A stretch of DNA of 14,819 bases from an uncultured Collinsella sp. (lineage in GTDB: Bacteria; Actinomycetota; Coriobacteriia; Coriobacteriales; Coriobacteriaceae), in the NCBI GenBank assembly GCA_900553705.1, contig USEK01000020.1, positions 1-14,819 of the forward strand. The letters are read 5' to 3'. The notes beneath the pieces are model-generated. The model ran no database searches. It was not told the DNA's origin and saw only the letters and a list, made by a program, of their open reading frames with translations. The position numbers and the translations under genes are program-made. Below are positions 1-6,655 of this stretch, in pieces; positions within the stretch are counted from its first letter, which is position 1, and the number at the start of each line of letters is the position of its first letter.

Positions 1-48
1 TCTACACTCGACTAGTCGTCGGCAGCGTCAGATGTGTATAAGAGACAG
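1..48 (+). other. Illumina Nextera i5-side adapter (artifact)
   Basis: Not genomic. Positions 1-7 are the end of the P5 flow-cell oligo, 8-15 (TCGACTAG) sit where the i5 index belongs, and 16-48 are the Nextera read-1 transposase adapter, ending in the 19-bp mosaic end AGATGTGTATAAGAGACAG (30-48). Translation through it creates false peptides: the minus-strand tail LLYTSDAADD on the uracil permease and the plus-strand start MYKRQ. Genomic sequence begins at 49. Confidence 0.98.
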
Positions 49-1073
49 GGCATGGCCGCAATGACAGCCGCGAACTTGGGGCAGAACGAAAGCACGATGG
101 CGCAACACGCGGCAATTCGAATTACGCGCGGGTCGAACACGCGCGTCAGGGCGAGCACGCCGGTGTTCTCACCATACGTAGTGTTGGCCGGAGCGCCAAA
201 GAGCGAAGCCAGAATCGTGGCAAGGCCGTCGCCGAGCAGCGTGCGATGCAGACCGGGATCGGCAATGTAGTTGCGCTCGCAAGTCGAACCGATAGCAGAG
301 ATATCGCCGATATGCTCGATCATGGTCGCGAAGGCCAGCGGCATGATGGTGATGATGGCCGTCGTGGCAAGACCGCTATCGAACTGCGGCCCAAAGAGTG
401 CAAACACGGTGTTGTCCCACACGATGGGCAGACCGACCCACGGAGCGGCGGAAACGCCCGAGAAATCAACCTCGCCGAGCGCAGCCGCAACGGCATAGCT
501 CACCACAACGCCCAGCAGAATCGGCACGATCTTGACCATGCCGCGGCCCCAAATGTTGCAGATGATGATCACGGCAACGGCAATAGCAGCAACAAACCAG
601 CTGGTCTGGCAGTTAGCAATGGCAGAGCTTGCCAGGATCAAGCCGATGGAAATGACGATGGGGCCAGTCACCACCGGCGGGAAGAAACGCATGACACGCT
701 TGGCGCCAAAGGCGCGGAACAGGGCCGCAAGCACCGGATAGAGCAGGCCGGCACAAGCTACGCCCAGGCAAGCGTAGGGCAAAAGCTCAGCCTCGCCGTT
801 GGGCGCAATGGCGGCATAACCCGCGATAAAGGCAAACGAGGAGCCCAGGAACGCGGGCACCTTACCGCGCGATAGAAAATGAAACAGCAGCGTGCCGATG
901 CCGGCGAACAGAAGCGTCGCCGAAACGGAAAGGCCGGTGAGCACGGGCACGAGCACCGTGGCTCCGAACATCGCAAACATGTGTTGCAAACCCAACACAA
1001 ACATGCGCGGGCGGCCGAGCGACGATGCATCGTAGATGGCATCGGTGACGGCGGGCGTCGAAGACTGGGACAT
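49..1073 (-). CDS. uraA: Uracil permease, NCS2 family (3' end cut by contig edge)
   Basis: Inner-membrane proton symporter importing uracil for pyrimidine salvage. The start at 1073 gives MSQSSTPAV and is preceded by an AAAGGA ribosome binding site; an open frame continues to 1247 but lacks a better start. About 341 residues remain of roughly 430 usual for UraA. The protein is a chain of hydrophobic segments from residue about 25 onward. The NCS2 hallmarks are visible: MIEHIGD at 251-257 and NTTYGENTGV at 297-306. Glu253 and Glu302 correspond to the two glutamates that bind uracil in E. coli UraA. The sequence stops just after IAAMP, where the family normally continues with a glycine-rich loop and the last helices. 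Residues after that point come from adapter. It lies downstream of the methionine-synthase-like gene on the same strand, but the 122-bp gap suggests its own promoter. A xanthine permease is less likely given the GENTGV motif. Confidence 0.93.
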
Positions 1074-1142
1074 GGAAGTCCTTTCGAATGGAAGGGCGAT
1101 CAGGCATATCGGATAACCTGCCCGAACGATACGATCCGAACC

Positions 1143-1148
1143 ATTGTA
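1143..1148 (-). promoter_or_regulatory. Possible -10 element for uraA
   Basis: The minus strand reads TACAAT here (5 of 6 to TATAAT), about 70 bases upstream of the uraA start. I see no convincing -35 at 16-18 bases upstream, so the call is tentative. The leader between it and the start shows no recognisable PyrR-binding or riboswitch consensus. Confidence 0.3.
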
Positions 1149-1195
1149 CGCGATATGCAGTACCTCGCACGCGCCGCCACCTGCAAACGCTAGCG

Positions 1196-2329
1196 CTATT
1201 TCCAAACGCGCTCGGCAATACGCCTGACCAGCGCAATCTTTGCCCACTGCTCGTCCTCGGTCAGCTTATTGCCAATCTCGCAGCTGGCAAAGCCACACTG
1301 CGGAGACAGATACAGGTTCTCGAGCGGCACGTACTTTGCCGCCTCGCGGATGCGCTCGACGATAACATCCTCGTTCTCGAGCTCTGCCGCCTTGGTGGTC
1401 ACCAAGCCCAGCACGACCTTCTTGCCGGGAGCAACGTACTTGAGCGGCTCAAAACCACCGGCGCGGGGCGTGTCGAACTCCAGATAGAACGCGTCAACGT
1501 CCTCATGCGCAAACAGGTACGGCGCGATGGGGTCGTAGCCGCCCTCAAAAGCGTAGGTGGAGTGGTAGTTGCCGCGGCATACATGCGTGTTGATAACCAG
1601 ATCGTCGGGCTTGCCCTCGATGGCGGCATTGTTGAGCGCCACGCCCAGCTCGCTTACCTTTTGCAGGTCGACCGGGCTCATGCCGGTTTTGGCAACAAAA
1701 TCGGTATCGCAGTAGATGCCCCAGGTGCAGTCATCAAACTGGATGTTGCGGCAGCCCGCGGCATACAGGTCAGCAATCACGGTGCGGTATGCTGCGGCAA
1801 TGGCACCGACGAGCTCTTCGTCGGTCTTGTAGACGGCGTGCAGACTCTCCTGCTGGCCATCGCAGCGGTCGAGTGTGACTTCGGAGAACGTCTGGATCGG
1901 CGCCGGAATGGTCTGGCGCGCGACCTGGCCCTCTCCCTCGAGCGACTTGATAAATTTGAAGTGCTCGACGAACGGATGATTCTCGCCGCTAATGGGACCG
2001 GTTACCACGGCGGTGTCGGCGGTAGTCTCCTCATCGTGGAACATGTAGCCCGTGCGCGAGGCGCGGCGCTCAATGCCGTTGAGGCCCCACATAAAATCGA
2101 GGTGCCAGTAGCTGCGGCGGAACTCGCCATCGGTAATCACCTGCAGGCCGGCAGCCTTCTGCTTGGCCACTAAGTCGCGGATGGCCTCGTCCTCGACGGC
2201 CTTAAGGCCGGAAGCGTCGAGTTTACCCGCGACATAGGCGGCACGGGCGTCCTTTACAGCCTGCGGACGAAGAAAACTGCCGACGATATCGGCGCGAAAC
2301 GGCGCGTTCGGTTGAATCGAAGTGCTCAT
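1196..2329 (-). CDS. Cobalamin-independent methionine synthase-like protein (YxjG/YxjH type)
   Basis: Cytoplasmic zinc-dependent methyltransferase of the MetE C-terminal superfamily. At 377 residues it has only the catalytic barrel, like B. subtilis YxjG/YxjH, and lacks the N-terminal half of full MetE (about 750 residues). It probably methylates homocysteine or a related thiol to make methionine; the methyl donor cannot be told from sequence. Family features: RADIVGSFLRP at 12-22, VITDGEFRR at 64-72, and a candidate zinc set of His249 and Cys251 (NTHVCRG), Glu284 (YLEFD) and Cys345 (SPQCGF). The start at 2329 (MSTSIQPN) is chosen over an in-frame ATG at 2347 because GGGAG sits 6 bases upstream of it. 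The promoter region holds a MET-box-like palindrome and the next gene upstream encodes a LysR regulator, suggesting methionine-responsive control. Confidence 0.88.
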   Translation of the reverse strand: MSTSIQPNAPFRADIVGSFLRPQAVKDARAAYVAGKLDASGLKAVEDEAIRDLVAKQKAAGLQVITDGEFRRSYWHLDFMWGLNGIERRASRTGYMFHDEETTADTAVVTGPISGENHPFVEHFKFIKSLEGEGQVARQTIPAPIQTFSEVTLDRCDGQQESLHAVYKTDEELVGAIAAAYRTVIADLYAAGCRNIQFDDCTWGIYCDTDFVAKTGMSPVDLQKVSELGVALNNAAIEGKPDDLVINTHVCRGNYHSTYAFEGGYDPIAPYLFAHEDVDAFYLEFDTPRAGGFEPLKYVAPGKKVVLGLVTTKAAELENEDVIVERIREAAKYVPLENLYLSPQCGFASCEIGNKLTEDEQWAKIALVRRIAERVWK

Positions 2330-2369
2330 AGATATCTCCCTTTGCATTGGTTGCTTTACTGGGACAGAG

Positions 2370-2383
2370 TATGAGCGCTCATA
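2370..2383. promoter_or_regulatory. 14-bp perfect palindrome in methionine gene leader
   Basis: TATGAGCGCTCATA is its own reverse complement. It lies 41-54 bases upstream of the methionine-synthase-like start and about 33 bases downstream of the MET-box-like site, near where the transcription start would fall. It could be a second operator or chance. No regulator is recognised for it. Confidence 0.35.
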
Positions 2384-2415
2384 TGGACATCGTAAAATAT
2401 ATGTTTATAACAGTT

Positions 2416-2438
2416 TGATATAGATGCTTCCTATATCA
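2416..2438. promoter_or_regulatory. MET-box-like LysR operator
   Basis: Perfect 8-bp arms TGATATAG and CTATATCA separated by 7 bases. The core 2419-2435 is TATAG-N7-CTATA, 17 bp, matching the outer positions and length of the MET-box bound by the LysR regulator MtaR/MetR in streptococci. It also contains the general LysR form T-N11-A (T2421, A2433). It sits 87-109 bases upstream of the methionine-synthase-like start, followed on the minus strand by AT-rich DNA with candidate -10s TATAAA and TATATT. The match is seen; binding by the adjacent LysR protein is inference. Confidence 0.65.
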
Positions 2439-2484
2439 GTTTGGACTGCCATAAAGAGATTTGACCCGTGCAGAACGCAGCAGT

Positions 2485-3381
2485 CTAGATGTGCTGACGA
2501 ATCGCTTCGATATAGGCCTGCCCGTAGCGCGTAAGTGTCGTGTTCTTGCGCGTGATGATGCCGATCTCCATGTACTCGTCTACATCGAGCGGAATGGAGA
2601 TAATGCCGGGGCCGTTAAGTTCATGGCTGATCACGCCCGAACAAACCGTGTAGCCGTTAAGGCCCATGGCCAGATTGAACAACGTCGCACGGTCGCGCAC
2701 GCGGATATTCTTGCGGCGCTCAAAGGTCGAGGTCAGCTCCTCGGAATAGTAAAACGAGTTGTAGCTGCCCTGCTCATAGGACAGGAACGGGTAGTCCTCG
2801 AGATCTTCGAGCGTCACGCTGGCGTGGTCCGCCAGTGGATGGTCGGCGCATACAAAGACATGCGGCGTGGCGCAGAAGAGCCCCTCGAATACGAGTTCGT
2901 TGGCGGCGAGCATGCGCTCGATGACCTCGCGGTTATGCTCGGATAAGTACAGGATGCCCAGTTCACTTTTCATATGCGCGACGTCCTCGATAATCTCGTG
3001 AGTCTGTTCCTCGCGCAGAGTAAAGTCGTAACGCGCGGCATCGAACTCGCGGATCACGTCAACAAACGCGTTAACGGCAAAGGAATAATGCTGACAGCTC
3101 ACACTAAAATGCGGCACCTGCTCGGATGCGCTCTTGTACTTACCCTCGAGCAAATCGGCCTGGTCGAGCACTTGGCGCGCGTAGCCCAAGAAGGTCTCGC
3201 CCTCCTCGGACACAATGACGCCCTTGTTGGTGCGCTCAAAGATGTGTACACCCATCTCGTTTTCGAGATCGCGAATTGACGCGGTAATCGAAGGCTGCGA
3301 CACAAAGAGCCGGCGCGAGGCCTCGGTGATGCTGCCGCATTCGGCAACTTTGACGACATATCTGAGCTGCTGGAGCTTCAT
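2485..3381 (-). CDS. LysR-family regulator, MtaR/CpsY-like
   Basis: A 298-residue DNA-binding regulator with the classic LysR plan: winged helix-turn-helix at about 1-60 (KLQQLRYVVKVAECGSITEA, then SQPSITASIRDLE as recognition helix), a linker helix at about 61-90, and a periplasmic-binding-protein-like effector domain at about 90-298. Starting with KLQQLRYVVKV and ending the head with GYARQVLDQ, it most resembles the MtaR/CpsY/CysR-type regulators of sulfur amino acid genes. The start at 3381 has AGGGAG upstream. Only 10 bases separate it from the HAD phosphatase stop, so the two are probably co-transcribed. Its stop lies 47 bases before the MET-box-like operator of the methionine gene, the obvious candidate target. 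The co-inducer cannot be read from sequence; O-acetylserine- or homocysteine-type ligands would fit the group. Confidence 0.9.
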   Translation of the reverse strand: MKLQQLRYVVKVAECGSITEASRRLFVSQPSITASIRDLENEMGVHIFERTNKGVIVSEEGETFLGYARQVLDQADLLEGKYKSASEQVPHFSVSCQHYSFAVNAFVDVIREFDAARYDFTLREEQTHEIIEDVAHMKSELGILYLSEHNREVIERMLAANELVFEGLFCATPHVFVCADHPLADHASVTLEDLEDYPFLSYEQGSYNSFYYSEELTSTFERRKNIRVRDRATLFNLAMGLNGYTVCSGVISHELNGPGIISIPLDVDEYMEIGIITRKNTTLTRYGQAYIEAIRQHI

Positions 3382-3391
3382 GGCTTTCTCC

Positions 3392-4300
3392 CTAGACGTT
3401 CGTGACGTCGAAACCCGTCGCGTCCATCTGACGCATAAACGACGGCATCTCCCCCGTCGCGGCGCAGGCGGCAATCTGATGCAGAGCCCCGGCAACCGCA
3501 TCATCTGCCGCAGCGCCGATATGCCAGCGCGCGGCAGCCGTGACGGCCTCGTTGGCATTGGCGACTGCAACGGAATTGGGAACGGCATCGATCATGGGCA
3601 AATCGTTATCGGAATCGCCGAATACGGCCACCTCGTCGGGCGTCAGGCCCAAAGCGCGCGCCAACTCCAGCGCAGCGCAGCCCTTGTCCCAACCGGCCGG
3701 AAGGATGTCAAACAGGCGCACTCGGTTGTTGGGAAACACAAGCGAGAGTTCCGGCACCTCAGCGGCAACGCGCTCGCGTAGCTCCGCGAGCTCCTCACGC
3801 GAACGGGCACTCCAGATATTCGCCTTGAACACCGGCGCGTCATCGACGACGGGACGGCACGGGGCCTCTTCGCCTTTGAGCCATGCGTTGCCGCCCGACT
3901 CCATGGCGCGACGAACGCGCTCGGGATCACTCGTCACGCAGTAGGCATCGTTGCCCCAAAAGTCATCGCCCAGGCTATAGACCTTCAGATAGGTATCGTC
4001 GGTCTCTTGCTCAAGATAGTCGGCAAGACGCATGAGGGCACCGTTGTCGCTCGCACGGGAGGCAACAACCTCGCCGTCGACAAACATCACCTGGCCGTTA
4101 CAAAACGCACCGGTCGAAAAACACTCGGAACGGTTTTTGAACATCCAGCCCATCGCGGACGGCTGACGACCCGAAACCGGACCAAAGTGCAGACCCGCCG
4201 CCTGCATGGCATGAATACCCTCGATGGCGTAGTCGCTGGCTCCGTCATGCCCGGCTGGAATCAGCGTATCGTCCATATCGGTCAGCACAAGTTTAATCAT
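3392..4300 (-). CDS. Cof-type HAD-IIB family phosphatase
   Basis: A 302-residue cytoplasmic haloacid-dehalogenase hydrolase, expected to dephosphorylate small sugar phosphates, nucleotides or cofactors; substrate is not predictable. All four HAD motifs are present: LTDMDDT at 6-12 (nucleophile Asp8, acid/base Asp10), SGR at 43-45, Lys206 in DKG, and the magnesium-binding GDSDND at 228-233. The stretch between about 90 and 200 is the type IIB cap. The start at 4300 is preceded by GGGGG. It is first in a probable two-gene unit with the LysR regulator. On the minus strand TACAAT (4329-4334) is a candidate -10. A hairpin with a CCTGTCCC loop lies immediately upstream, between this gene and the divergent thiamine operon. 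No defects seen. Confidence 0.88.
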   Translation of the reverse strand: MIKLVLTDMDDTLIPAGHDGASDYAIEGIHAMQAAGLHFGPVSGRQPSAMGWMFKNRSECFSTGAFCNGQVMFVDGEVVASRASDNGALMRLADYLEQETDDTYLKVYSLGDDFWGNDAYCVTSDPERVRRAMESGGNAWLKGEEAPCRPVVDDAPVFKANIWSARSREELAELRERVAAEVPELSLVFPNNRVRLFDILPAGWDKGCAALELARALGLTPDEVAVFGDSDNDLPMIDAVPNSVAVANANEAVTAAARWHIGAAADDAVAGALHQIAACAATGEMPSFMRQMDATGFDVTNV

Positions 4301-4337
4301 AAGGCCCCCATTCGTATCGGTCCTACCTATTGTAACG

Positions 4338-4372
4338 ACCTGCCAAAATAAACCTGTCCCTTTTTGGCAGGT
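4338..4372. repeat. Inverted repeat with CCTGTCCC loop
   Basis: Perfect 11-bp arms ACCTGCCAAAA (4338-4348) and TTTTGGCAGGT (4362-4372) around a 13-base loop containing CCTGTCCC (4353-4360). It lies between the divergent HAD phosphatase gene and the thiamine operon and overlaps the likely promoter zones of both. The same octamer occurs in the loop of the terminator at 14532-14572, though the stems differ. It may be a small interspersed repeat, an operator or a terminator remnant. Confidence 0.6.
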
Positions 4373-4395
4373 GCGCTAGTATAGGGAACAACAGA

Positions 4396-4495
4396 TTCGA
4401 TGCGGGAGTGCCGGCGGTGCAAACCACAAGGCTGAGAGGGCATGGGGCCCAATCCTTTGAACCTGTCAGTTAATGCTGGCGTAGGGAGCATGCCG
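4396..4495 (+). ncRNA. TPP riboswitch (THI element)
   Basis: The aptamer has the conserved THI-box segments in order: GCGGGAGTGC near 4402-4411, GGCTGAGAGGG at 4430-4440, CCTTTGAACCTG at 4454-4465, and TAATGCTGGCGTAGGGA at 4471-4487. ATGC (4400-4403) and GCAT (4488-4491) can close helix P1. It binds thiamine pyrophosphate in the nascent RNA and controls the downstream thiM operon through the terminator that follows. A weak -10 (TAGTAT, 4377-4382) is the best promoter candidate. Confidence 0.96.
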
Positions 4496-4502
4496 CCTTT
4501 AC

Positions 4503-4533
4503 AGGGGCGCTGTCTATGCACAGCGCCCCTTTT
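4503..4533 (+). terminator. Riboswitch expression-platform terminator
   Basis: Perfect 11-bp GC-rich stem, AGGGGCGCTGT (4503-4513) with ACAGCGCCCCT (4520-4530), six-base loop, then TTTT. It begins 8 bases after the TPP aptamer and ends before the thiM ribosome binding site, so TPP binding is expected to favour transcription termination. Confidence 0.9.
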
Positions 4534-4555
4534 CTATGCCAAGGAGGCATGTGCA

Positions 4556-5395
4556 GTGATTGATTCGGAACAGCTTAAGCAACATATGGTCAAGGCCGTG
4601 GAGGAGATTCGCGCCACCAATCCGATGGCCGGCTCCATCACCAACACGGTGACGATCGACTTTGTCGCCAATGCACAGCTCGCCGTGGGCGGTTCGGCCG
4701 CCATGGTCTATCTGCCCGACGAGGGCGAGGCGCTCGTTGCCGGCGGCGGCGCCATCTATCTCAACATGGGCACGCTCTTCCCCATCTACGAGCAGACGAT
4801 TCCCCGCGCGGCCAAGGCGGCACACGACGCCGGCAAGCCCTGGGTGCTCGATCCGGTGGGCCTGGGCATCGGTAGCCTGCGCACCCAGCTGGTAAACGAG
4901 CTCAAGCAGTACAAACCCGCCATCGTACGCGGCAACGCCTCCGAGATCATCGCGCTCGCCGGCCTGTGGGGTCTTGAGGGCGAGGCGGCCGATCTGAGCC
5001 GCGTGCGCGGTGTCGATACCACCGACACGGTCGACGCCGCCCGCGATGCCGCCGTGTCGCTCGCCCGCTACACCGGCGGCGCCGTAGTGGTCTCGGGCGA
5101 AGTCGACCTGATCACCGACGGCACGACCGTGGCCAAGTCCCACGGCGGCAGCCCGCTCATGTCCAAGATCACCGGCTGCGGCTGCTCGCAAGGCGGCGTG
5201 CTGGCCGTGTACGCCTGCGCCGCCGACCCGTTTACGGCAGCCGTCTGCGGCACCGCCGTCTACAACGTGGCCGGCACGCGTGCCGCCGCTGTCGCCGACG
5301 CCCCGGCAAGCTTTAAGGTCGCCTTTATCGACGAGCTCTACCGCGCAACCGCCCAGGACATTGCCGATAACCAACTCGAGCTCGAGGAGGCATAG
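4556..5395 (+). CDS. thiM: Hydroxyethylthiazole kinase
   Basis: Phosphorylates 4-methyl-5-(2-hydroxyethyl)thiazole with ATP, the thiazole salvage step of thiamine synthesis, in the cytoplasm. The start is GTG at 4556: AAGGAGG (4541-4547) is 8 bases upstream, whereas an in-frame ATG at 4442 lies inside the riboswitch and cannot be the real start. This gives 279 residues, near the family's usual 260-275. Family marks: SITNTVTIDFVANAQLAVGG at 27-46 (substrate entry), VLDPVGLG at 97-104, VRGNASEI at 124-131, and the C-terminal ITGCGCSQGG at 205-214, with Cys210 at the position of the conserved ThiM cysteine. It is first in a three-gene operon; the next start is 4 bases after its stop. An acidic tail (ELEEA) is unremarkable. 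Confidence 0.95.
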   Translation: MIDSEQLKQHMVKAVEEIRATNPMAGSITNTVTIDFVANAQLAVGGSAAMVYLPDEGEALVAGGGAIYLNMGTLFPIYEQTIPRAAKAAHDAGKPWVLDPVGLGIGSLRTQLVNELKQYKPAIVRGNASEIIALAGLWGLEGEAADLSRVRGVDTTDTVDAARDAAVSLARYTGGAVVVSGEVDLITDGTTVAKSHGGSPLMSKITGCGCSQGGVLAVYACAADPFTAAVCGTAVYNVAGTRAAAVADAPASFKVAFIDELYRATAQDIADNQLELEEA

Positions 5396-5398
5396 GCC

Positions 5399-5740
5399 AT
5401 GTCCGATCCCGCAACCAATACCGGCATGAACACGCTCGTCGCTGTGGCCATCGCCCCGTGCGGCACCGGCGATGAGCTCTCCGCCGAGGTCGCCGAGGTC
5501 GTGCGCGTCATACGCGAGAGCGGCCTTCCCAACCGCACCACCTCGATGTTTACCGAGATCGAAGGCGACTGGGACGAGGTCATGCAGGTCGTGCGCGACG
5601 CGACCTTTGTGTTGGCGAGCAAGGGCATCCGCACCGAAGTCGTGCTCAAAGCCGATATTCGTCCCGGATTTACCGACACCATGACCGGCAAGCTCGAGCG
5701 CATGGAAGCACAGATCAAGAAGCAGGAGGAAGCACGATGA
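5399..5740 (+). CDS. MTH1187/YkoF-type thiamine-binding protein
   Basis: A 113-residue cytoplasmic protein of the MTH1187 (DUF77/thiamine_BP) family, small ferredoxin-like folds that bind thiamine or its HMP moiety. The fold pattern is visible: strand VAVAIAP at 14-20, helix from the SAEVAEVVRVI stretch, strand TTSMFTEIEGDWDEVM, helix VVRDA, and strand RTEVVLKADIRPG. The start at 5399 uses the GGAGG that overlaps the end of thiM; a later Met at residue 10 has no site of its own. Its last bases overlap the thiE start (ATGA), showing translational coupling. Position between thiM and thiE supports a role in handling thiamine or precursors, perhaps delivery or buffering. Exact ligand is not known. 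Confidence 0.85.
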   Translation: MSDPATNTGMNTLVAVAIAPCGTGDELSAEVAEVVRVIRESGLPNRTTSMFTEIEGDWDEVMQVVRDATFVLASKGIRTEVVLKADIRPGFTDTMTGKLERMEAQIKKQEEAR

Positions 5741-6432
5741 GCATCCGCGACAACCTTGATATCTCGGCATATCTGGTACTCGGCCCCGAAAACACGCTCG
5801 GGCGCCCCGTGGGCGATGTGGTGGCCCAGGCACTCGACGCAGGCTTTACCTGCATTCAGGTGCGCTCCAAGGTGGCAAGTGCCCGCGAGATCATTGCGCT
5901 GACCGGCGACGCCGCGCAGGCAATCGCACAGGCCGGCAAGACCGGTCAGGTCGCCTTGCTGATCGACGACCGCCTTGACTGCGTACTCGCCGCACGCGAG
6001 CAGGGTATTGCCGTCGACGGCGTTCACGTGGGCCAGAGCGATATTCCCGTCGAAGTCTGCCGCAAGCTTCTGGGCCCTGATGCCATCGTGGGCCTTTCGG
6101 CCCGTTGCGAAGAGATGCTCGAGTACGTCAAGACCGCCGACATGAGCCTGGTCGACTACCTGGGCATCGGCCCGCTCCACGAGACCGAGACCAAACGCGA
6201 TTGCGGACGCGCAGCCGACGGCTCCATCATCACCAAAAGCTTTGAGGACCTGGCCGCACTCCACACGGCAAGCCCCGTGCCCATCGTGGTGGGCGGCGGC
6301 GTCAAGACGGCCGACCTGCCGCAGCTTAAGGCCACCGGCGTCGACGGCTTCTTTGTGGTGAGCGCCGTCTGCAGCGCCGACGACCCCCACGCCGCAGCCA
6401 AGGAGCTCGTCGACACCTGGCAGCAGGCATAG
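5737..6432 (+). CDS. thiE: Thiamine-phosphate synthase
   Basis: Joins HMP pyrophosphate and thiazole phosphate to make thiamine monophosphate in the cytoplasm. The 231-residue TIM barrel shows family motifs: CIQVRSK at 39-45 (Gln41, Arg43, Lys45 for pyrophosphate), VDGVHVGQSD at 93-102, GLSARCEE at 119-126, DYLGIGPLHETETKRD at 140-155 (with Lys153), and VVGGGV at 184-189. At 76-79 it reads IDDR where many homologues have INDR, so the usual Asn is Asp; the consequence is unclear. The ATG overlaps the preceding stop by 4 bases, with AGGAGGA upstream. It is last in the TPP-riboswitch operon. No thiD (HMP kinase) is in the window, so HMP-PP must come from elsewhere. Confidence 0.94.
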   Translation: MSIRDNLDISAYLVLGPENTLGRPVGDVVAQALDAGFTCIQVRSKVASAREIIALTGDAAQAIAQAGKTGQVALLIDDRLDCVLAAREQGIAVDGVHVGQSDIPVEVCRKLLGPDAIVGLSARCEEMLEYVKTADMSLVDYLGIGPLHETETKRDCGRAADGSIITKSFEDLAALHTASPVPIVVGGGVKTADLPQLKATGVDGFFVVSAVCSADDPHAAAKELVDTWQQA

Positions 6433-6472
6433 GCATAGGCCGACCAGCCGATTCAGCCTCATATCTTCAGCA

Positions 6473-6644
6473 ATGGAAAGCGCATCCCAGTTTGGACCTC
6501 CATTCCGGGATGCGCTTTCCATATAGAGGCTCAACGGGAAACTGCGTCCCAGTCTGAACGCATATTCCGGGATGTACTTTCCGAAACCCCACCGTTTGGG
6601 AAACTGCAACCCGTTCTGAGCGCAGATTCTGGGACGCGCTTTCC
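6473..6644. repeat. Three tandem hairpin repeats, 62-bp period
   Basis: Three direct copies, each a potential hairpin, with GGAAA starting at 6475, 6537 and 6599 and TTTCC ending at 6520, 6582 and 6644: exactly 62 bases apart. Copy 1 forms a perfect 16-bp stem (6473-6488 with 6507-6522) and an 18-base loop. Copies 2 (6536-6582) and 3 (6598-6644) have imperfect stems with mismatches and G-U pairs. Each keeps GGAAA(G/C)...CCC, a middle resembling GTCTGAACGCATATTC, and GGGA...CTTTCC. The array fills the 223-bp gap between the convergent thiE and patatin genes. It could act as a bidirectional terminator or RNA-stabilising element; no long U-run follows any copy. REP-like intergenic elements are the closest known class. 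Confidence 0.85.
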
Positions 6645-6655
6645 GCATGCGACCC

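Noticed and set aside
34..270. Plus-strand open frame beginning MYKRQ
   Set aside because: Its start lies in Nextera adapter sequence and it is antisense to uraA; the similar MYKRQ frame at 14519-14785 on the minus strand arises the same way.
1074..1142. PyrR attenuator or purine/pyrimidine riboswitch in the uraA leader
   Set aside because: The leader is short and lacks the PyrR-binding loop consensus and any terminator/antiterminator pair.
1074..1247. Longer N-terminus for the uracil permease starting at 1247
   Set aside because: The extra 58 residues run through the intergenic region and into the neighbouring gene, and only the Met at 1073 has a proper ribosome binding site.
1088..2173. 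A 361-residue plus-strand open frame across the methionine-synthase-like gene
   Set aside because: Shadow frame: the opposite strand carries the zinc-site and family motifs, and the frame also runs through the uraA promoter region.
6473..6644. CRISPR array
   Set aside because: Only three copies, each an internally palindromic unit filling most of the 62-bp period; the segments between units are short and there are no cas genes.
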